A stretch of 64,000 nucleotides of DNA, from positions 310,001 through 374,000 of the forward strand of contig VZRG01000520.1 of the NCBI GenBank assembly GCA_013397435.1. The letters run 5' to 3'. The stretch's first letter is position 1, and the number at the start of each line of letters is the position of its first letter. The DNA comes from Erythrocercus mccallii. Lineage: Eukaryota; Chordata; Aves; Passeriformes; Dicruridae. Made by a program: the position numbers and the translations under genes. The notes under the pieces were generated by a model, which was given only the letters and a program-made list of their open reading frames with translations, did no database searches and was not told the origin of the DNA. This document shows positions 36,301 to 45,300 of the stretch, in pieces.

Positions 36301-38085
36301 AGTAAAGGAAGTATTCCAGCAAATGAGCTAAGAAATTCTGAACTTTGCTAAATGACTCTGTGAGTCTGCTGTGGCCTCACTGATGGAGAGTCTCAGTCTC
36401 CTGTTCCACCAATGATGTGATCATGAGGCTCCATTAACAATCTTTGAGTTTCCATTGTGTATGTCAAGTCTTGCTTGGTAGTATCTTAAAATCTTTTAAT
36501 GATAATCGGAAGAAGGGTGGATGATTTGAGGTTGTGGGGGATGGGTTTTTTATGTTTGTTGGTTTGGTTCCTTGTTTTTTTCTGAAATAGAGTGGGTAAA
36601 AAAGGAAGCTCCTGAAATCTTGGAGAATTTCCAAGGAAACACAGCAGGTGTGGCCAAATTATCTTTTTAAAGTCAACTCTAGAGTTCAGTTGTTTATCAA
36701 ACCTTTAAGAGACTGATTCAGGGAGATGCTTGGATGCAGGCAAAGAAATGCTGTGCTTTGAGCTGAACAGTTCTGTGGAATTAGATTAGGGTGGTTTACT
36801 CTTGGCTGTTGCTTTTTGGAGGAGTTTGTCTGGGTAAGATTGTAACACCTGTCTCTGTTCAGGTAAGGATTGACCCGTTGCTGATTAAACTCTTCAACAG
36901 AAGTGTCTACAGCAAGGAGAAGTTGCTTGTTTTCCTCACAGGATAAAAATACTTCTGTGTTTAATTCCAGCAGACTGGAAATTTTAAAATTATCGTTTCT
37001 GATTGTTAAAACTGCCAGTATGTAGGTGAATCAAAACAATAGCTGAAATGTTCTTATTTACTGAAATTGTTTTGATTTATTGAGATGAAACAATGATTCA
37101 TGTGACTTTTTCCTAAAAGTAGTTTGCCAAAAGCAGCAGGTGCCTGTGAAATGTTTGTTTTGCTGGGAGATGCAACTTCCCTGGGAATTCCCTCAGCCTG
37201 TTCTGTAAAACAGCCCCAAGCAGAGCATGGCCCTGTCCTGGCCGCTGGGATCTCCTTCCCTGTCACCCTGCCACTCCAAGTGCTGATTTAGTTGATTGTT
37301 TTTCTTCACTGCTGTCCTCATCTTTACCTTGGTTGCAAAAGAATAATTAACAAATGAGTACTTTCTTATCTTGTTCCTTGTAGTCTGGTTTTTAAGGGTT
37401 TGCCTCTGGCCCTGTGGTGTGCAGGGTTCCAGGAGCATGTCCTGACCAGCCTTCTCTGGGTGCGGAGATGGAGCAAATAGTGATGGCCTCGGGGCTTGTT
37501 TTCTCTTTCGTGTTCTGCCAATCCTTACCCCTTCACTTCTTTGGCACAGATCCTTTTTCAGAAGTGACAAACACGTGGGGACAGCACACTTGAAGCTGGA
37601 CAAGCTGGAATCTGAATGTGAAGTTAGAGAGATCATTGAGGTACGTTTTCAAGATGAGGTGTGTTCTTCTGCTTAGTGTTTAAACCCAAAGGGGAAATGA
37701 GTGTTTGGATTACATAAACATGTGAGTGCAGTCGAGTTTTGTATTAAGGAATTTGACAACCTGCCTGGGTTGTGGGGGACCTGCTCTGCTGAGTCCCAGT
37801 CCGAGGAAGTGCTTGGCTGTGACACTCCCAGCACTGCAGTCACCTGCAGGAATCTCTGTCACCCTCGGGCCACGGGCAAATACAGTCACAGTTGCCTGAG
37901 GCTCTGTAGTTTAACATGATAATCCCTATTTGTCCTAACTCCACTTCTTTTTGTGGTTATTTCAGATTTTTGATGGCAGAAAGCCTACTGGAGGGAAACT
38001 GGAGGTAAAAGTGAGACTCAGGGAGCCCCTCAGTGGTCAAGATCTCCAAACAGTTACAGAAAATTGGCTGGTCCTTGAACGCTAG
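12317..38085 (+). CDS. CC2D1B: Coiled-coil and C2 domain-containing protein 1B (complete, 23 coding exons)
   Basis: The joined exons give 868 residues (human about 858) with no internal stop. In order: basic N-terminus MLGRRPKKSPQAKGQG; acidic segments (about 35-55 and 85-135); DM14 domain 1 (about 157-216), 2 (about 287-346), 3 (about 392-456) and 4 (about 546-608); a Pro/Ala-rich linker (490-545); helical region (610-700); C2 domain (about 700-815); conserved C-terminus VRLREPLSGQD...NWLVLER. CC2D1 proteins (Lgd in flies) bind the ESCRT-III subunit CHMP4 through their DM14 repeats and act in endosomal sorting and nuclear-envelope resealing. CC2D1B is also known as Freud-2, a repressor of the serotonin 1A receptor gene. 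The paralogue CC2D1A was considered, but the N-terminus, C-terminus and gene neighbours fit CC2D1B. The start is fixed by an in-frame TGA nine bases upstream and by an A at -3. Confidence 0.96.
12350..12433 (+). repeat. 42-bp tandem duplication across the CC2D1B exon 1 donor
   Basis: Unit 1 is 12350-12391 and unit 2 is 12392-12433. They match at 33 of 42 positions, with the first 16 bases identical. Unit 1 contains the functional donor (GT at 12383-12384); the equivalent bases in unit 2 (12425-12426) are GC. The period is a multiple of three and unit 2 stays open in frame, so the intron start encodes a second AKGQG motif. Confidence 0.85.
12434..15310 (+). other. CC2D1B intron 1, remainder
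   Basis: A long first coding intron with T-rich stretches around 13620-13690. I see no exon, transposon or RNA gene in it. Confidence 0.65.
15311..15452 (+). CDS. CC2D1B: CC2D1B coding exon 2 (residues 23-69)
   Basis: The acceptor is TTGGCTCCAG and the donor GTAAGT at 15453. It encodes LGLFVDFNPEEMLLG and an acidic stretch. An upstream GTGAAA at 15446 is a possible but frame-breaking alternative donor. Confidence 0.93.
15453..18130 (+). other. CC2D1B intron 2
   Basis: Contains a short (GCT)5 run at 16081-16095. No gene, transposon or conserved RNA was recognised. Confidence 0.65.
18131..18240 (+). CDS. CC2D1B: CC2D1B coding exon 3 (residues 70-106)
   Basis: The acceptor is CTTTTCCAG and the donor GTATGC. 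It encodes PLPMDHIEKMAAECM followed by a Glu/Asp-rich stretch. Confidence 0.94.
18986..19105 (+). CDS. CC2D1B: CC2D1B coding exon 4 (residues 107-146)
   Basis: The acceptor is TTACATTAG and the donor GTAGGA. It encodes AELQEVLEEEGE and an acidic, Pro/Ser-containing linker, in phase 0 at both ends. Confidence 0.92.
20211..20348 (+). CDS. CC2D1B: CC2D1B coding exon 5 (residues 147-192), DM14 domain 1 start
   Basis: The acceptor is TTTTTCTGAG, unusual in ending GAG but with a strong pyrimidine tract; the donor is GTGAGT. It encodes LQGRIADYRTAISNAKESGE and KTRRYERGLK, typical of DM14. Confidence 0.93.
20349..22245 (+). other. CC2D1B intron 5
   Basis: 1.9 kb with no recognisable gene, transposon or RNA. 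Confidence 0.65.
22246..22507 (+). CDS. CC2D1B: CC2D1B coding exon 6 (residues 193-279), DM14 domain 1 end and linker
   Basis: The acceptor is CATGCCAG and the donor GTACGG. It encodes TLETMLAAVKKGKNINEEE, then PPPV, followed by a long polar linker that is probably disordered. At 262 bp it is the longest coding exon of the gene. Confidence 0.93.
23001..23125 (+). CDS. CC2D1B: CC2D1B coding exon 7 (residues 280-321), DM14 domain 2 start
   Basis: The acceptor is TTCTCCCAG and the donor GTATGC. It encodes LLMRQKEYKLAALKAKQQGD, then LEKAKEYMKAGK. Confidence 0.95.
23261..23336 (+). CDS. CC2D1B: CC2D1B coding exon 8 (residues 322-346), DM14 domain 2 end
   Basis: The acceptor is CCGTGTTAG and the donor GTAAGA. 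It encodes KFNVVLEALDSGQPIDLQNM, then PPSPQ. Confidence 0.95.
24465..24575 (+). CDS. CC2D1B: CC2D1B coding exon 9 (residues 347-383), linker
   Basis: The acceptor is GCTTTGCAG and the donor GTAGGA. It encodes a polar linker beginning DLESLGHVQDASK and lies between DM14 domains 2 and 3. Confidence 0.9.
24891..25021 (+). CDS. CC2D1B: CC2D1B coding exon 10 (residues 384-427), DM14 domain 3 start
   Basis: The acceptor is GGTTTGCAG and the donor GTAAAA. It encodes TVLEALQQRLEKYRTAAAQA and RKGRMHDRIAK. Confidence 0.95.
25300..25372 (+). CDS. CC2D1B: CC2D1B coding exon 11 (residues 428-451), DM14 domain 3 end
   Basis: The acceptor is GATTGCAG and the donor GTAAGT. It encodes QYQDAIRAHKAGRKVNFSEL, then PVPP. 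Confidence 0.95.
25373..27488 (+). other. CC2D1B intron 11
   Basis: 2.1 kb. It contains one imperfect 17-bp direct tandem repeat (25692-25708 and 25709-25725, one mismatch). I see no gene or transposon. Confidence 0.65.
27489..27601 (+). CDS. CC2D1B: CC2D1B coding exon 12 (residues 452-489)
   Basis: The acceptor is CCTTCCCAG and the donor GTTAGT. It encodes FPPLPGV, an Ala/Gly/Ser stretch and the acidic end NDEEEE. Confidence 0.92.
28393..28561 (+). CDS. CC2D1B: CC2D1B coding exon 13 (residues 490-545), Pro/Ala linker
   Basis: The acceptor is TTTTGCTAG and the donor GTAAGT. It encodes SEPLPQAPVAKKP and a low-complexity Pro/Ala/Ser linker between DM14 domains 3 and 4. Confidence 0.92.
29752..29924 (+). 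CDS. CC2D1B: CC2D1B coding exon 14 (residues 546-603), DM14 domain 4
   Basis: The acceptor is GTTTTTCAG and the donor GTTAGT. It encodes EQLEFLENRKKQYLKAAIKA, then KTYLRTAKGLD and GKTVDISK. The usual Gly-Asp of the repeat is Asn-Asn here. Confidence 0.95.
30028..30153 (+). CDS. CC2D1B: CC2D1B coding exon 15 (residues 604-645)
   Basis: The acceptor is ATGTTGCAG and the donor GTGACC. It encodes LPSPPTDDEGDFIFVHHED, then the helix QKADEVYAQLVKLL. Confidence 0.95.
30665..30723 (+). CDS. CC2D1B: CC2D1B coding exon 16 (residues 646-664)
   Basis: The acceptor is GTTGACAG and the donor GTAAGA. This small exon encodes RCLQYSKQFMHLGNVAETT. Confidence 0.93.
30965..31081 (+). CDS. CC2D1B: CC2D1B coding exon 17 (residues 665-703)
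   Basis: The acceptor is TTTCTATAG. The donor is the weak GTGTGG at 31082. It encodes FEKLAQGCKKDMEILQLARA and MDPPSHHFEERTFK. The donor position is fixed by the reading frame into the next exon (MIRIFSDLN). Confidence 0.93.
31554..31627 (+). CDS. CC2D1B: CC2D1B coding exon 18 (residues 704-728), C2 domain start
   Basis: The acceptor is TTTTCACAG and the donor GTGTGT. It encodes IFSDLNSTEMHLLIVRGINL, then PAPP, the first strands of the C2 fold. Confidence 0.95.
32262..32320 (+). CDS. CC2D1B: CC2D1B coding exon 19 (residues 729-748), C2 domain
   Basis: The acceptor is TCTCACCCAG and the donor GTGAGT. It encodes GVSPRDLDAFVKFEFQYPSA. Confidence 0.93.
32321..34009 (+). other. CC2D1B intron 19
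   Basis: Contains an A/T and GT-rich low-complexity patch at about 32846-32970. Otherwise I see nothing. Confidence 0.6.
34010..34061 (+). CDS. CC2D1B: CC2D1B coding exon 20 (residues 749-765), C2 domain
   Basis: The acceptor is TTTGATAG and the donor GTGAGT. This 52-bp micro-exon encodes EQPQKSKTPVINNNNCP. The frame on both sides requires it. Confidence 0.92.
34688..34787 (+). CDS. CC2D1B: CC2D1B coding exon 21 (residues 766-798), C2 domain
   Basis: The acceptor is CACTTGCAG and the donor GTGAGT. It encodes EYNQLFKLNINRNHRGFRRA, then IKFEVFHKG. Confidence 0.95.
34788..37549 (+). other. CC2D1B intron 21
   Basis: The second-longest CC2D1B intron (2.8 kb). No gene, recognisable transposon or structured RNA was seen. 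Confidence 0.65.
37550..37640 (+). CDS. CC2D1B: CC2D1B coding exon 22 (residues 799-829), C2 domain end
   Basis: The acceptor is TTGGCACAG and the donor GTACGT. It encodes SFFRSDKHVGTAHLKLDKLE and VREIIE. Confidence 0.94.
37966..38085 (+). CDS. CC2D1B: CC2D1B coding exon 23 (residues 830-868) and stop
   Basis: The acceptor is TTATTTCAG. It encodes IFDGRKPTGGKLEVKVRLRE through NWLVLER, with stop TAG at 38083-38085. From memory, the human protein ends with a few more residues. Confidence 0.95.
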   Translation: MFDGRKPTGGKLEVKVRLREPLSGQDLQTVTENWLVLER

Positions 38086-38320
38086 TTCTGCCTGAGGTAC
38101 GAACGCTGTGTCCAGAGGTGGTCTGGGCAGGGCTTGACAGGGCTACAGAGAAACTCTGCTCGAATAATGCCTTTTGTTGGCATTGACCTAATTACACAGC
38201 TCTGGCTTCAGTAGCATTCCTCTTTATATTTGTGGTGGGGAGTTGACATAATTTCATAAATGAGGTTACAGAATCTCTGATTAGTTTATATCTCAAAGAT
38301 GCTGTTTCACAATCACTTGA

Positions 38321-38326
38321 AATAAA
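38321..38326 (+). terminator. CC2D1B: Candidate proximal CC2D1B poly(A) signal
   Basis: AATAAA lies 236 bases after the stop codon. It could give a short 3' UTR. Usage is not known from sequence. Confidence 0.45.
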
Positions 38327-39951
38327 GGGACAGCTCCTGCTGTCACCCTTACTAAGAGTAATTTAGAAAATAAGTGATAAATAACCCATCTTCCTTTGCT
38401 TGATCTCCTGAAGCCTCTCTGCTCCCCTCTTCCTTTACATTTGTAAATGGCAGTTAAGCAAATATTCATCAGCTTCGGAGTGACATCACCTGTTTGGAAG
38501 CAAAGGTGTCAGATTGTAGAGACTGAGGTCTCATTTCAGTACCGGAGTCACCATTTGGATATCAAAGGGCCTGATTTAATGGCTTTCTCCCAGCCAAGGA
38601 AGTCAGGAGGTCCTGTGAGCTCCAGTCAGGCTGAGGGACACGTTTCATGGCCATACCTGAAATAACAACTTGGCCTCGTGCCCAAGCACTTTCCATCACT
38701 GGAGCTTAATAATTTTGCTCCATTGATTTTTCTTGTTGACCATCCAGAACCTTGGTCAGCATTTTCCATGTAATGTCACCTTGAACTCTGAACATCTGTT
38801 CCACACTGCAGCAAGGCATCCTGATGGGTTTGTTTGTGTTGTTTTCTCCAGATCCATGGGAATGTTGGAATGGAAGTCGTGGGCTGAGCGAAGGCAGGAA
38901 GATGCTGCTAAGCTGCAAGCACCAAAGATGTTAAATGAATGCACTACTGAACCTAATGTCTATTTTGATAACAGCCATAGTGCTTATTAATAACTCCAAG
39001 GCAAACAGGAGGCTCTGGGAATGTGCTGCTGCAGGGCTTGGGACCGGTCTACCCAAAATAGACAGAATTGCCTTAATGTGGGACTACTGATGTAGCACCA
39101 GGACGAATGTTACACTAACTATGCAGAGTGCTGTGAGAAAGGTTTAGCCCCTTAAAAATTCCCTGAGGCAGTGCCAGAGCTTTTCAGTTAAGTGACAGGT
39201 AAGACCTTTACCAGAATTCCTATTCCCAAGTGTCTGAGCAGCTGGCGTGGTTCAGTGAACAGTCTGCTACTGCTTTTTCTGTTCTCTCCTATCCAGGCCT
39301 ATTTGGGTTGGGGTCTTTTTTGTTTCCTAAACCGGAGGAGAGCTCTCAGGCAGGCGTTCAGGGTCCCTCAGTTCAGCAGTCCCTCCTCTGTGCATGCCCT
39401 TGGCACAAGAGGTTCCAAGGGCTGTCCCTTTCCGAAGGAAAGACCCCCAGGGCTCCTCAGCAGGTTGGTGTTTACCTCTGGTTTTGTTCTGGCTCCCAGT
39501 TGTGTGCCGTGCTTGTTGCACTGCTTGTCCAGCGCAGAAGGGTACTGTGCCTTCATCCTTTAGGGTGTTGGGGTTTTAATTTAAAAAAGGAAGAAAAAAG
39601 TACACTAGACTCTGCTGCTTCCCAAATGTTCCTTGTATTTTTACAAAAATAGGCTTTTACAGTTCTTCCAGGTGATGGGGAAAGTAGTCACACTTTGTCC
39701 TGTAAGAAAACTGGAGCATGACTTATTTTCAGGAATGCTTTTTGATCAGCAGTGTACAAGAAATGGTACTAAATCTGTTTGTGTTTTTAAATCTCTGTGA
39801 GCTAACAGAAACCAGGGATCTCCAAGGGGAGGATGTGCCTGTGCCAGGGATGGGCAGGTTGGGAGATAGAACAGAGTCCAGACAGGTCAGGCAGCTCTGC
39901 CTCTGTCTTCCTGAGCAGATGAAGACAATACAGTGTTTAGTTTTTAATTTC

Positions 39952-39989
39952 AATAAATTTAATATACAAAACTACATGTTGAAAATAAA
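39952..39989 (+). terminator. CC2D1B: Candidate distal CC2D1B poly(A) signals
   Basis: Two AATAAA hexamers (39952-39957 and 39984-39989) are followed by a T/G-rich stretch at about 40000-40018. This is a better-looking context than the single proximal signal, and would imply a 3' UTR of about 1.9 kb. Confidence 0.5.
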
Positions 39990-40715
39990 AATATAATATG
40001 CAGTTTTTTGCAGTGTTAACTAACTGAATTTTAAAAGTACAATTTTTTTCTAAACAAGTACTCATTTCTTAACAACATGGTAATTAAGGTCATTTCAAAG
40101 GCTATGGTTGAAGCAGACATGTCAGTCACCAGTTGATAGTGTTTTGCACAAACAGAATCCAAACCTAAAAGACTTCTGGGGCAAAGGAAGAGAAGATAAA
40201 CGTTTTTCACCTCTTTTACTGCATTAAGCGTAACAATGCAACTAAACTGGAAAGCTGCTGCTGTGGCAAAGCTGGAGTGCAGGCTCTAGGAGGAAGATTA
40301 TTAGTGAGTTTCTGGAATGCTCTTCCAACTGTGGAACCGTGCCTGCACCGTGTCATGCCGAGCTGTGTCCCAGAGTGTGCAGAACCAGGGTGCAGAGGGA
40401 GATCAAGTGGCCTCAGCTGGGCTGCACAGGCACCTCGGCAGGAGCAGGGGCTGGGTCACAGCTTCTGCTTTGGCCAGCTGGAACCACTAAATGAGGTGCA
40501 TTATGTCACTCACCCTCTCCCAAATGCCAGAGGTAAGGCTTTACTTGGATCTGACACCCTTTAAAGTTTGGTAGTGTGCTCCCTTTTGCTGGCCAGCTTT
40601 TGTTTGTGGAGTTGGCCCCAGTTCCCCGGCCTGTCTTCTCCAAGGGCTGGGTGGTGCCAGCTGTGATTTGGAACATTGGATTTGTCATACTTTGTTTTTT
40701 GAAAAGCAGCAGCCA

Positions 40716-40721
40716 TTTATT
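40716..40721 (-). terminator. ZFYVE9: Candidate distal ZFYVE9 poly(A) signal
   Basis: AATAAA on the minus strand, about 1.5 kb past the ZFYVE9 stop codon. Confidence 0.3.
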
Positions 40722-41879
40722 CCCAAGTGCACTCTGTGCAGACACTTTATATAAAATGTATCACTCAGTGCAGTTGCCTTTCCCTTGCCCAGCCAATGGT
40801 GTTGATTAGTTTAAAAACCAGAGCCTGTGTCACGGTGGCCTGGCACTTCCCTTTCTCTTTGCAAGGCCACTGGTGCTTCCCCCAGAACGGACGGCAATAA
40901 GGAATGTCTGACACCACAAATGTGCACCATAAATTAGCACCTCTCTTCCCAAATTAATTAGTTCTAGACAGGAGGAGAAACCTTCACCCCTCTTCCTGGC
41001 AAGGACTCAAAAGAGCTGCTTTGCATGACTGGCTAAACAAATCAAACCCCTTCTCCTGCTTACAGCTCTTGCCACTGGTTAGCAGCTTTCCATGGAGACA
41101 GTAAGGACATGGAAGCACATTTCCTCTGGCTGATGCTCAATTCCAGCTCCTTAATGCCCTGGCAGACACGAGCAGCTGCTTTCCTTACCAAAGCCCTCTC
41201 AGGTGAGACCAAGAGCACTGGGCCGAGTGCACGTGTTCAGAACTGACCACAAAGCCTTTTTCAGCAGAACATGCAGGAACAGCCACTCTACACTGGTATC
41301 ACAGGTAAGCTTGGACATGGGGCTGCAATAAGAAATGCAAGCTGGCTTGGGTTACGTGACACTGGCGTTACACTACAGCGAACAGCAGGGAGGGGACAGA
41401 GCTGCCCTGGGTGGGACTTGCCACTAAGAAGCAGGACCTACTGGGGACAAGGAACAAGATGGAACTGCACTTTACGGCTGATCTTTCCTCTGCTTCAGAC
41501 AGATTTGTAAACGAAATACAGAACAGCAGAGTTGTTGTGGGAGATCACAGAAACCTGCCCAAGTGACAGACTTTTGTGGTAGATGAGAGGAGGAAACTAG
41601 CTTCTTAGACGCACACAACTGCAGTTCAGTAACTTTCAGAGATGCCTTCCTGCTCCTCTGGACGCACAGACAAACAGGGTTATGGCTAGGGAATCTTTCC
41701 CTATCTCTCAAGGGCTTCCCCAAATGTATTTCAACCAATAATCTGGTCAAAATAATGTAAATGTTACTTTTTAATGTCTACAGAATAACCACAAATGGCA
41801 TTAGGATGAGGTCAGAATGGAGGTCTTGATTGTTTCTTACATGTCCATCTACAGACAGTACAAGGTTGGAATTTCACTT

Positions 41880-41885
41880 TTTATT
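41880..41885 (-). terminator. ZFYVE9: Candidate proximal ZFYVE9 poly(A) signal
   Basis: AATAAA on the minus strand, 315-320 bases past the stop codon at 42200-42202. It is the nearest canonical hexamer I found. Confidence 0.5.
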
Positions 41886-42078
41886 TACGCCCCAGTGATC
41901 TTTGCACCCTTTGAGCATTGAGAGTACATGACTAAGTCTTTAAACATGAGCATTTTTCTAAACAGTAACAGAAGTGGATTAGCTGCAAGGATAGCATAGC
42001 CATGTTGTAGTATAGAAGCTGCCCTGATCCTCTGGTTGTTGACAATGCATAGAAGATTTAGAATTATGGAACAACTGT

Positions 42079-42102
42079 CCCACCCCCCTCCCCCCCTTCC
42101 CC
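42079..42102 (-). other. G-run in the ZFYVE9 3' UTR (G-quadruplex-capable)
   Basis: On the plus strand this is C3-A-C6-T-C7-TT-C4, so the transcribed ZFYVE9 strand reads G4-TT-G7-A-G6-T-G3. Four G-runs separated by loops of one or two bases meet the classical G-quadruplex pattern. It lies about 100 bases past the stop codon. Confidence 0.7.
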
Positions 42103-42199
42103 AATAGTGTTAACAAAAGCTTAATTTTCCAGTTTTAAAGTGCAAATGATTCAGATACAACTGCTGCTGGAACAGGTCTGAACAGAAAATGAAGTCCTC

Positions 42200-42361
42200 T
42201 TATGAGATGTTTTCCAGAATATAAAAGATGAGCTCCATTATGACTGGCCCCTCACTCAACTGACAGGCCCCTCCATGAATCACTGGAACTAAGGCACTGT
42301 CCAGGTCCTTCATGTATTGAGAGGGCAGTGTCTGTCCATTGCTCCCAGCTTGATAACCAAC
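42200..42361 (-). CDS. ZFYVE9: ZFYVE9 last coding exon and stop
   Basis: The acceptor is ATTTTTTAG. It encodes VGYQAGSNGQTLPSQYMKDL, VIHGGACQLSEGPVIMELIF and YILENIS, with stop TAA on the minus strand at 42202-42200. Confidence 0.97.
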   Translation of the reverse strand, partial: VGYQAGSNGQTLPSQYMKDLDSALVPVIHGGACQLSEGPVIMELIFYILENIS

Positions 42362-45300
42362 CTAAAAAATACAAAGAGTGGGGTTTAATAACAGGACACG
42401 AGGCTGTGTGTCAGGGGGCATGAAGGGAGGAGGAGCTGTGGCATCTTCCAGGGAAGTCAGGAACTTGAACTGGATCAAGCAGGGACTAAAGCAGCTTTTC
42501 CACTTGTCTTTGTGCTTCTTTGTGTTCCCAGTGGCTGCCTGAACAAAAAGAGCCTCTTTTTTCTCCTGTTTTCTCAAAGCAACTCCTTGGGATGAGCAGG
42601 ACCCTCACACAGCAGTAGCTGCTGGCAAAAAGGCCAATTAAGAGTCTTCTCTGAGCACAGAGCAGGTGCTGCTCGTGCCAGTTGGGGGTCAAGCCTACAT
42701 TAATTCAGACTGGGCATTGGCTCTAAGAGCTGTCCCAAAACACCAAAACATCTAGCAGCACCTGATTAGCATCTGATACTGCTACTTCTTCAGCATTCTC
42801 CTGGTTCAAGTGGTGCATTCCTGTTCTGGGGAATGAACAAGAGAACAACCCCCAGTTAAACCCGAACTGTTGAAGACTTACTTGATCCGAGTCCAGTGTC
42901 ACACGCAGACCCAGCTTCGTCATTCCATCTTCTTTCAGCAGTTTCAGATGAGGATATAGAGCCTGGCAGAAAGCTTTTGCCACATTTTCAGTCAGTCTGC
43001 TGTGATCAGCTGGGTCACTCAGACCACTGTGTTGCTCATCATTTTCCAGAAAAAACACCTGAAGGGAAGAGTCAACACAAAACATAAGACTTGGTATTCC
43101 TAGAAAATTCAGTCTGGATGCCATTTAAACTTTTACAAATGAAGACTTAGGAAGTAACTGTTCAGGGAAGCCCAGCAAAAACCTCTGAAGACAAGTCACC
43201 TTAGGGAGGAAAAAATAAAACTTTAGAAGGAGTATTTAAATAGTCCTCTGAAAACCTCTCAGATCTGGCCAGAAGTGTTGCTATGGAAATTCACTATGTT
43301 TGGCACATGGTTTTAATAAAAACCTGCTTTTAAACAGATGTTAAGTTCAGAAAAATTACACTTTTAATACAAACCCAAAGATCTGTGCTATTTTTGTCAC
43401 TGAACTTTTTTCTGTTGAGCCCAAGTGACCTGGGAAAAAAGGGCACATGGGGCCGAGCTGCAGAGTAAGGAACTTGGCTCCTCCTCCTTGGCAGGCAAAG
43501 TGAAACACTTTAAGAAATATCTTGACATCAGCATTTGTGTACTGGCAGAGTCACAGGCAACATCAGCCACACAAGCAGCTTCTGAGGGATTTATGCCACA
43601 GCGCTTTTAACATGCATCATTTCAGAGAAAGTGGCTCAAAATAACATTTCTAAAAAACAATTTATATTAAGATTTGTCTCCATGTAGAAAGGCAGCCTTT
43701 ACCACAAAGGCAAATGAAACCAACTCTTCCTGTGTAACACAGCAAGTGTTGTTGTGGTCCCCCCATGCAGAACACCCCGATGAGAGCAGCAGTGGCCGGT
43801 GCAGCGCAGGCTGCGGCTGCATCACTGGGAGGATGTTTTATCCCGCAGGATGCCACCCTGCAGCTCCCTGTGCAGGCAGAAGGGGCACCACAGGCCCGTG
43901 GGGAAGTGTGTGCTGCTTTCCTGTGGTGACTGGGGGAGCAGCTGGAGCCAGCCCTGGCTGCAGTCCCGGCCCCAGTGCCGGCCTGACGGACCCACCTCTG
44001 TCCACCGGATAACCTTCCCGTTGGCCTTGTACTCAGAGCCGTGGAATATCTTCACGCTGGTTATAGATTCCATGGATTTGCCATCAATAGGGCTCACAAC
44101 ACTGCAAAAGGGAGGGAGGAGGGTGAGACTCAGCACAAGACCCAAGGTGGACAGAGCCCTCTGCAGAAGAGAATGACCTTGGAATCAGAGGGCAGTTCCT
44201 GGAAGGGGTCACATGCACAATGCAGGCGCAGGAAGGACCTTCCTGAAGATTTTCAACAAAGCTTTGCAGCAGAGCTGAGATCCTGTAAGGTTCTGACAGA
44301 GTAACGAGGTGTTTCATACAGGCTGGATTTCTGCTCATTTGTAAACTCAGTGTGGGCCATCAATACCTGAAATACAACTTACACAGACCAGGACTTGATT
44401 GCAGAACCTAAGATTGATCTGGAGAGCCTGAAACTACAGAAATGTCCTTCTTTCTAGGCGCTGAGTCTTGAAATACGGAATCCATCACAACAGCACTTTA
44501 CTGCCACAAATACTTCAGCTGCCAAATCCACCTTCCTTTTGGCTTAACTATCAAGTGTCCAAAGATACTGTTGATGTTCAGCAATTTTCTTTCCAGCTCT
44601 ACTTAATGCAAACTAAGCACCAACAGAGCAAAGTGACCACAGTGTGCAGGGTTCAGCACTGAGAGCTGGAGACAGATTAGTGATTTCCAGTAACTGGATA
44701 TTGGCAATGCCAAAAAAATCCATAGCATTGCCAATTTTCTAAATTGATGCCCCAAAGCTCTGGTGTCTCAATTCCCTTTTCATTACAATTAATTGCATCT
44801 TATCACTCAAAAGAGAGGCACAGACTTATAATTCCTATTGATTTGAAGACTCGTGTGCCTTACAAGATCAATTAAAATTTTTAACAGTCACCAGTGTCAA
44901 GTGACTGCTCCTCTACTTACCCCTTATTAAAGTTTTTATCATCTTCTACCCACTGAATGTGAACGTGTTCCTGAGGGTCTTCAGCATCTACTTTGCCACA
45001 TGTGATAGTGAAGTCTTTCATCTCTCTCAAGGCCTGTCTCAAAGAGTCCATGTTCTCAGGAGTTATCTGGACCATCACTCCATCTAGGGAACCAAGAAAT
45101 CCTCATAAGCCAAGATAAGCCATGCCAAACAGAGACTATATAGAAAAAGAATGAATATCCTTCCTCTGTTTGCAACAGAGGTTAAATGTTCATTTTAAGC
45201 ATCATGGGCAGCAATGCTCCATAAGCCCGTTTCTGAACACTCACATTCCTTAAAAGCAAACCTGCTGGGTGCTGCTCAGGGAAAACACAACAGTAAGAGA

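Larger units (their letters stand above)
38086..42199. other. Convergent intergenic region with both 3' UTRs
   Basis: It lies between the CC2D1B stop (+ strand) and the ZFYVE9 stop (- strand). It should hold the two 3' UTRs and a short spacer. I found no additional gene; the open frames in it are short and show no coding similarity. Confidence 0.7.

Noticed and set aside
37193..37636. 147-codon minus-strand open frame
   Set aside because: It lies antisense to CC2D1B coding exon 22 and an intron and shows no family similarity.
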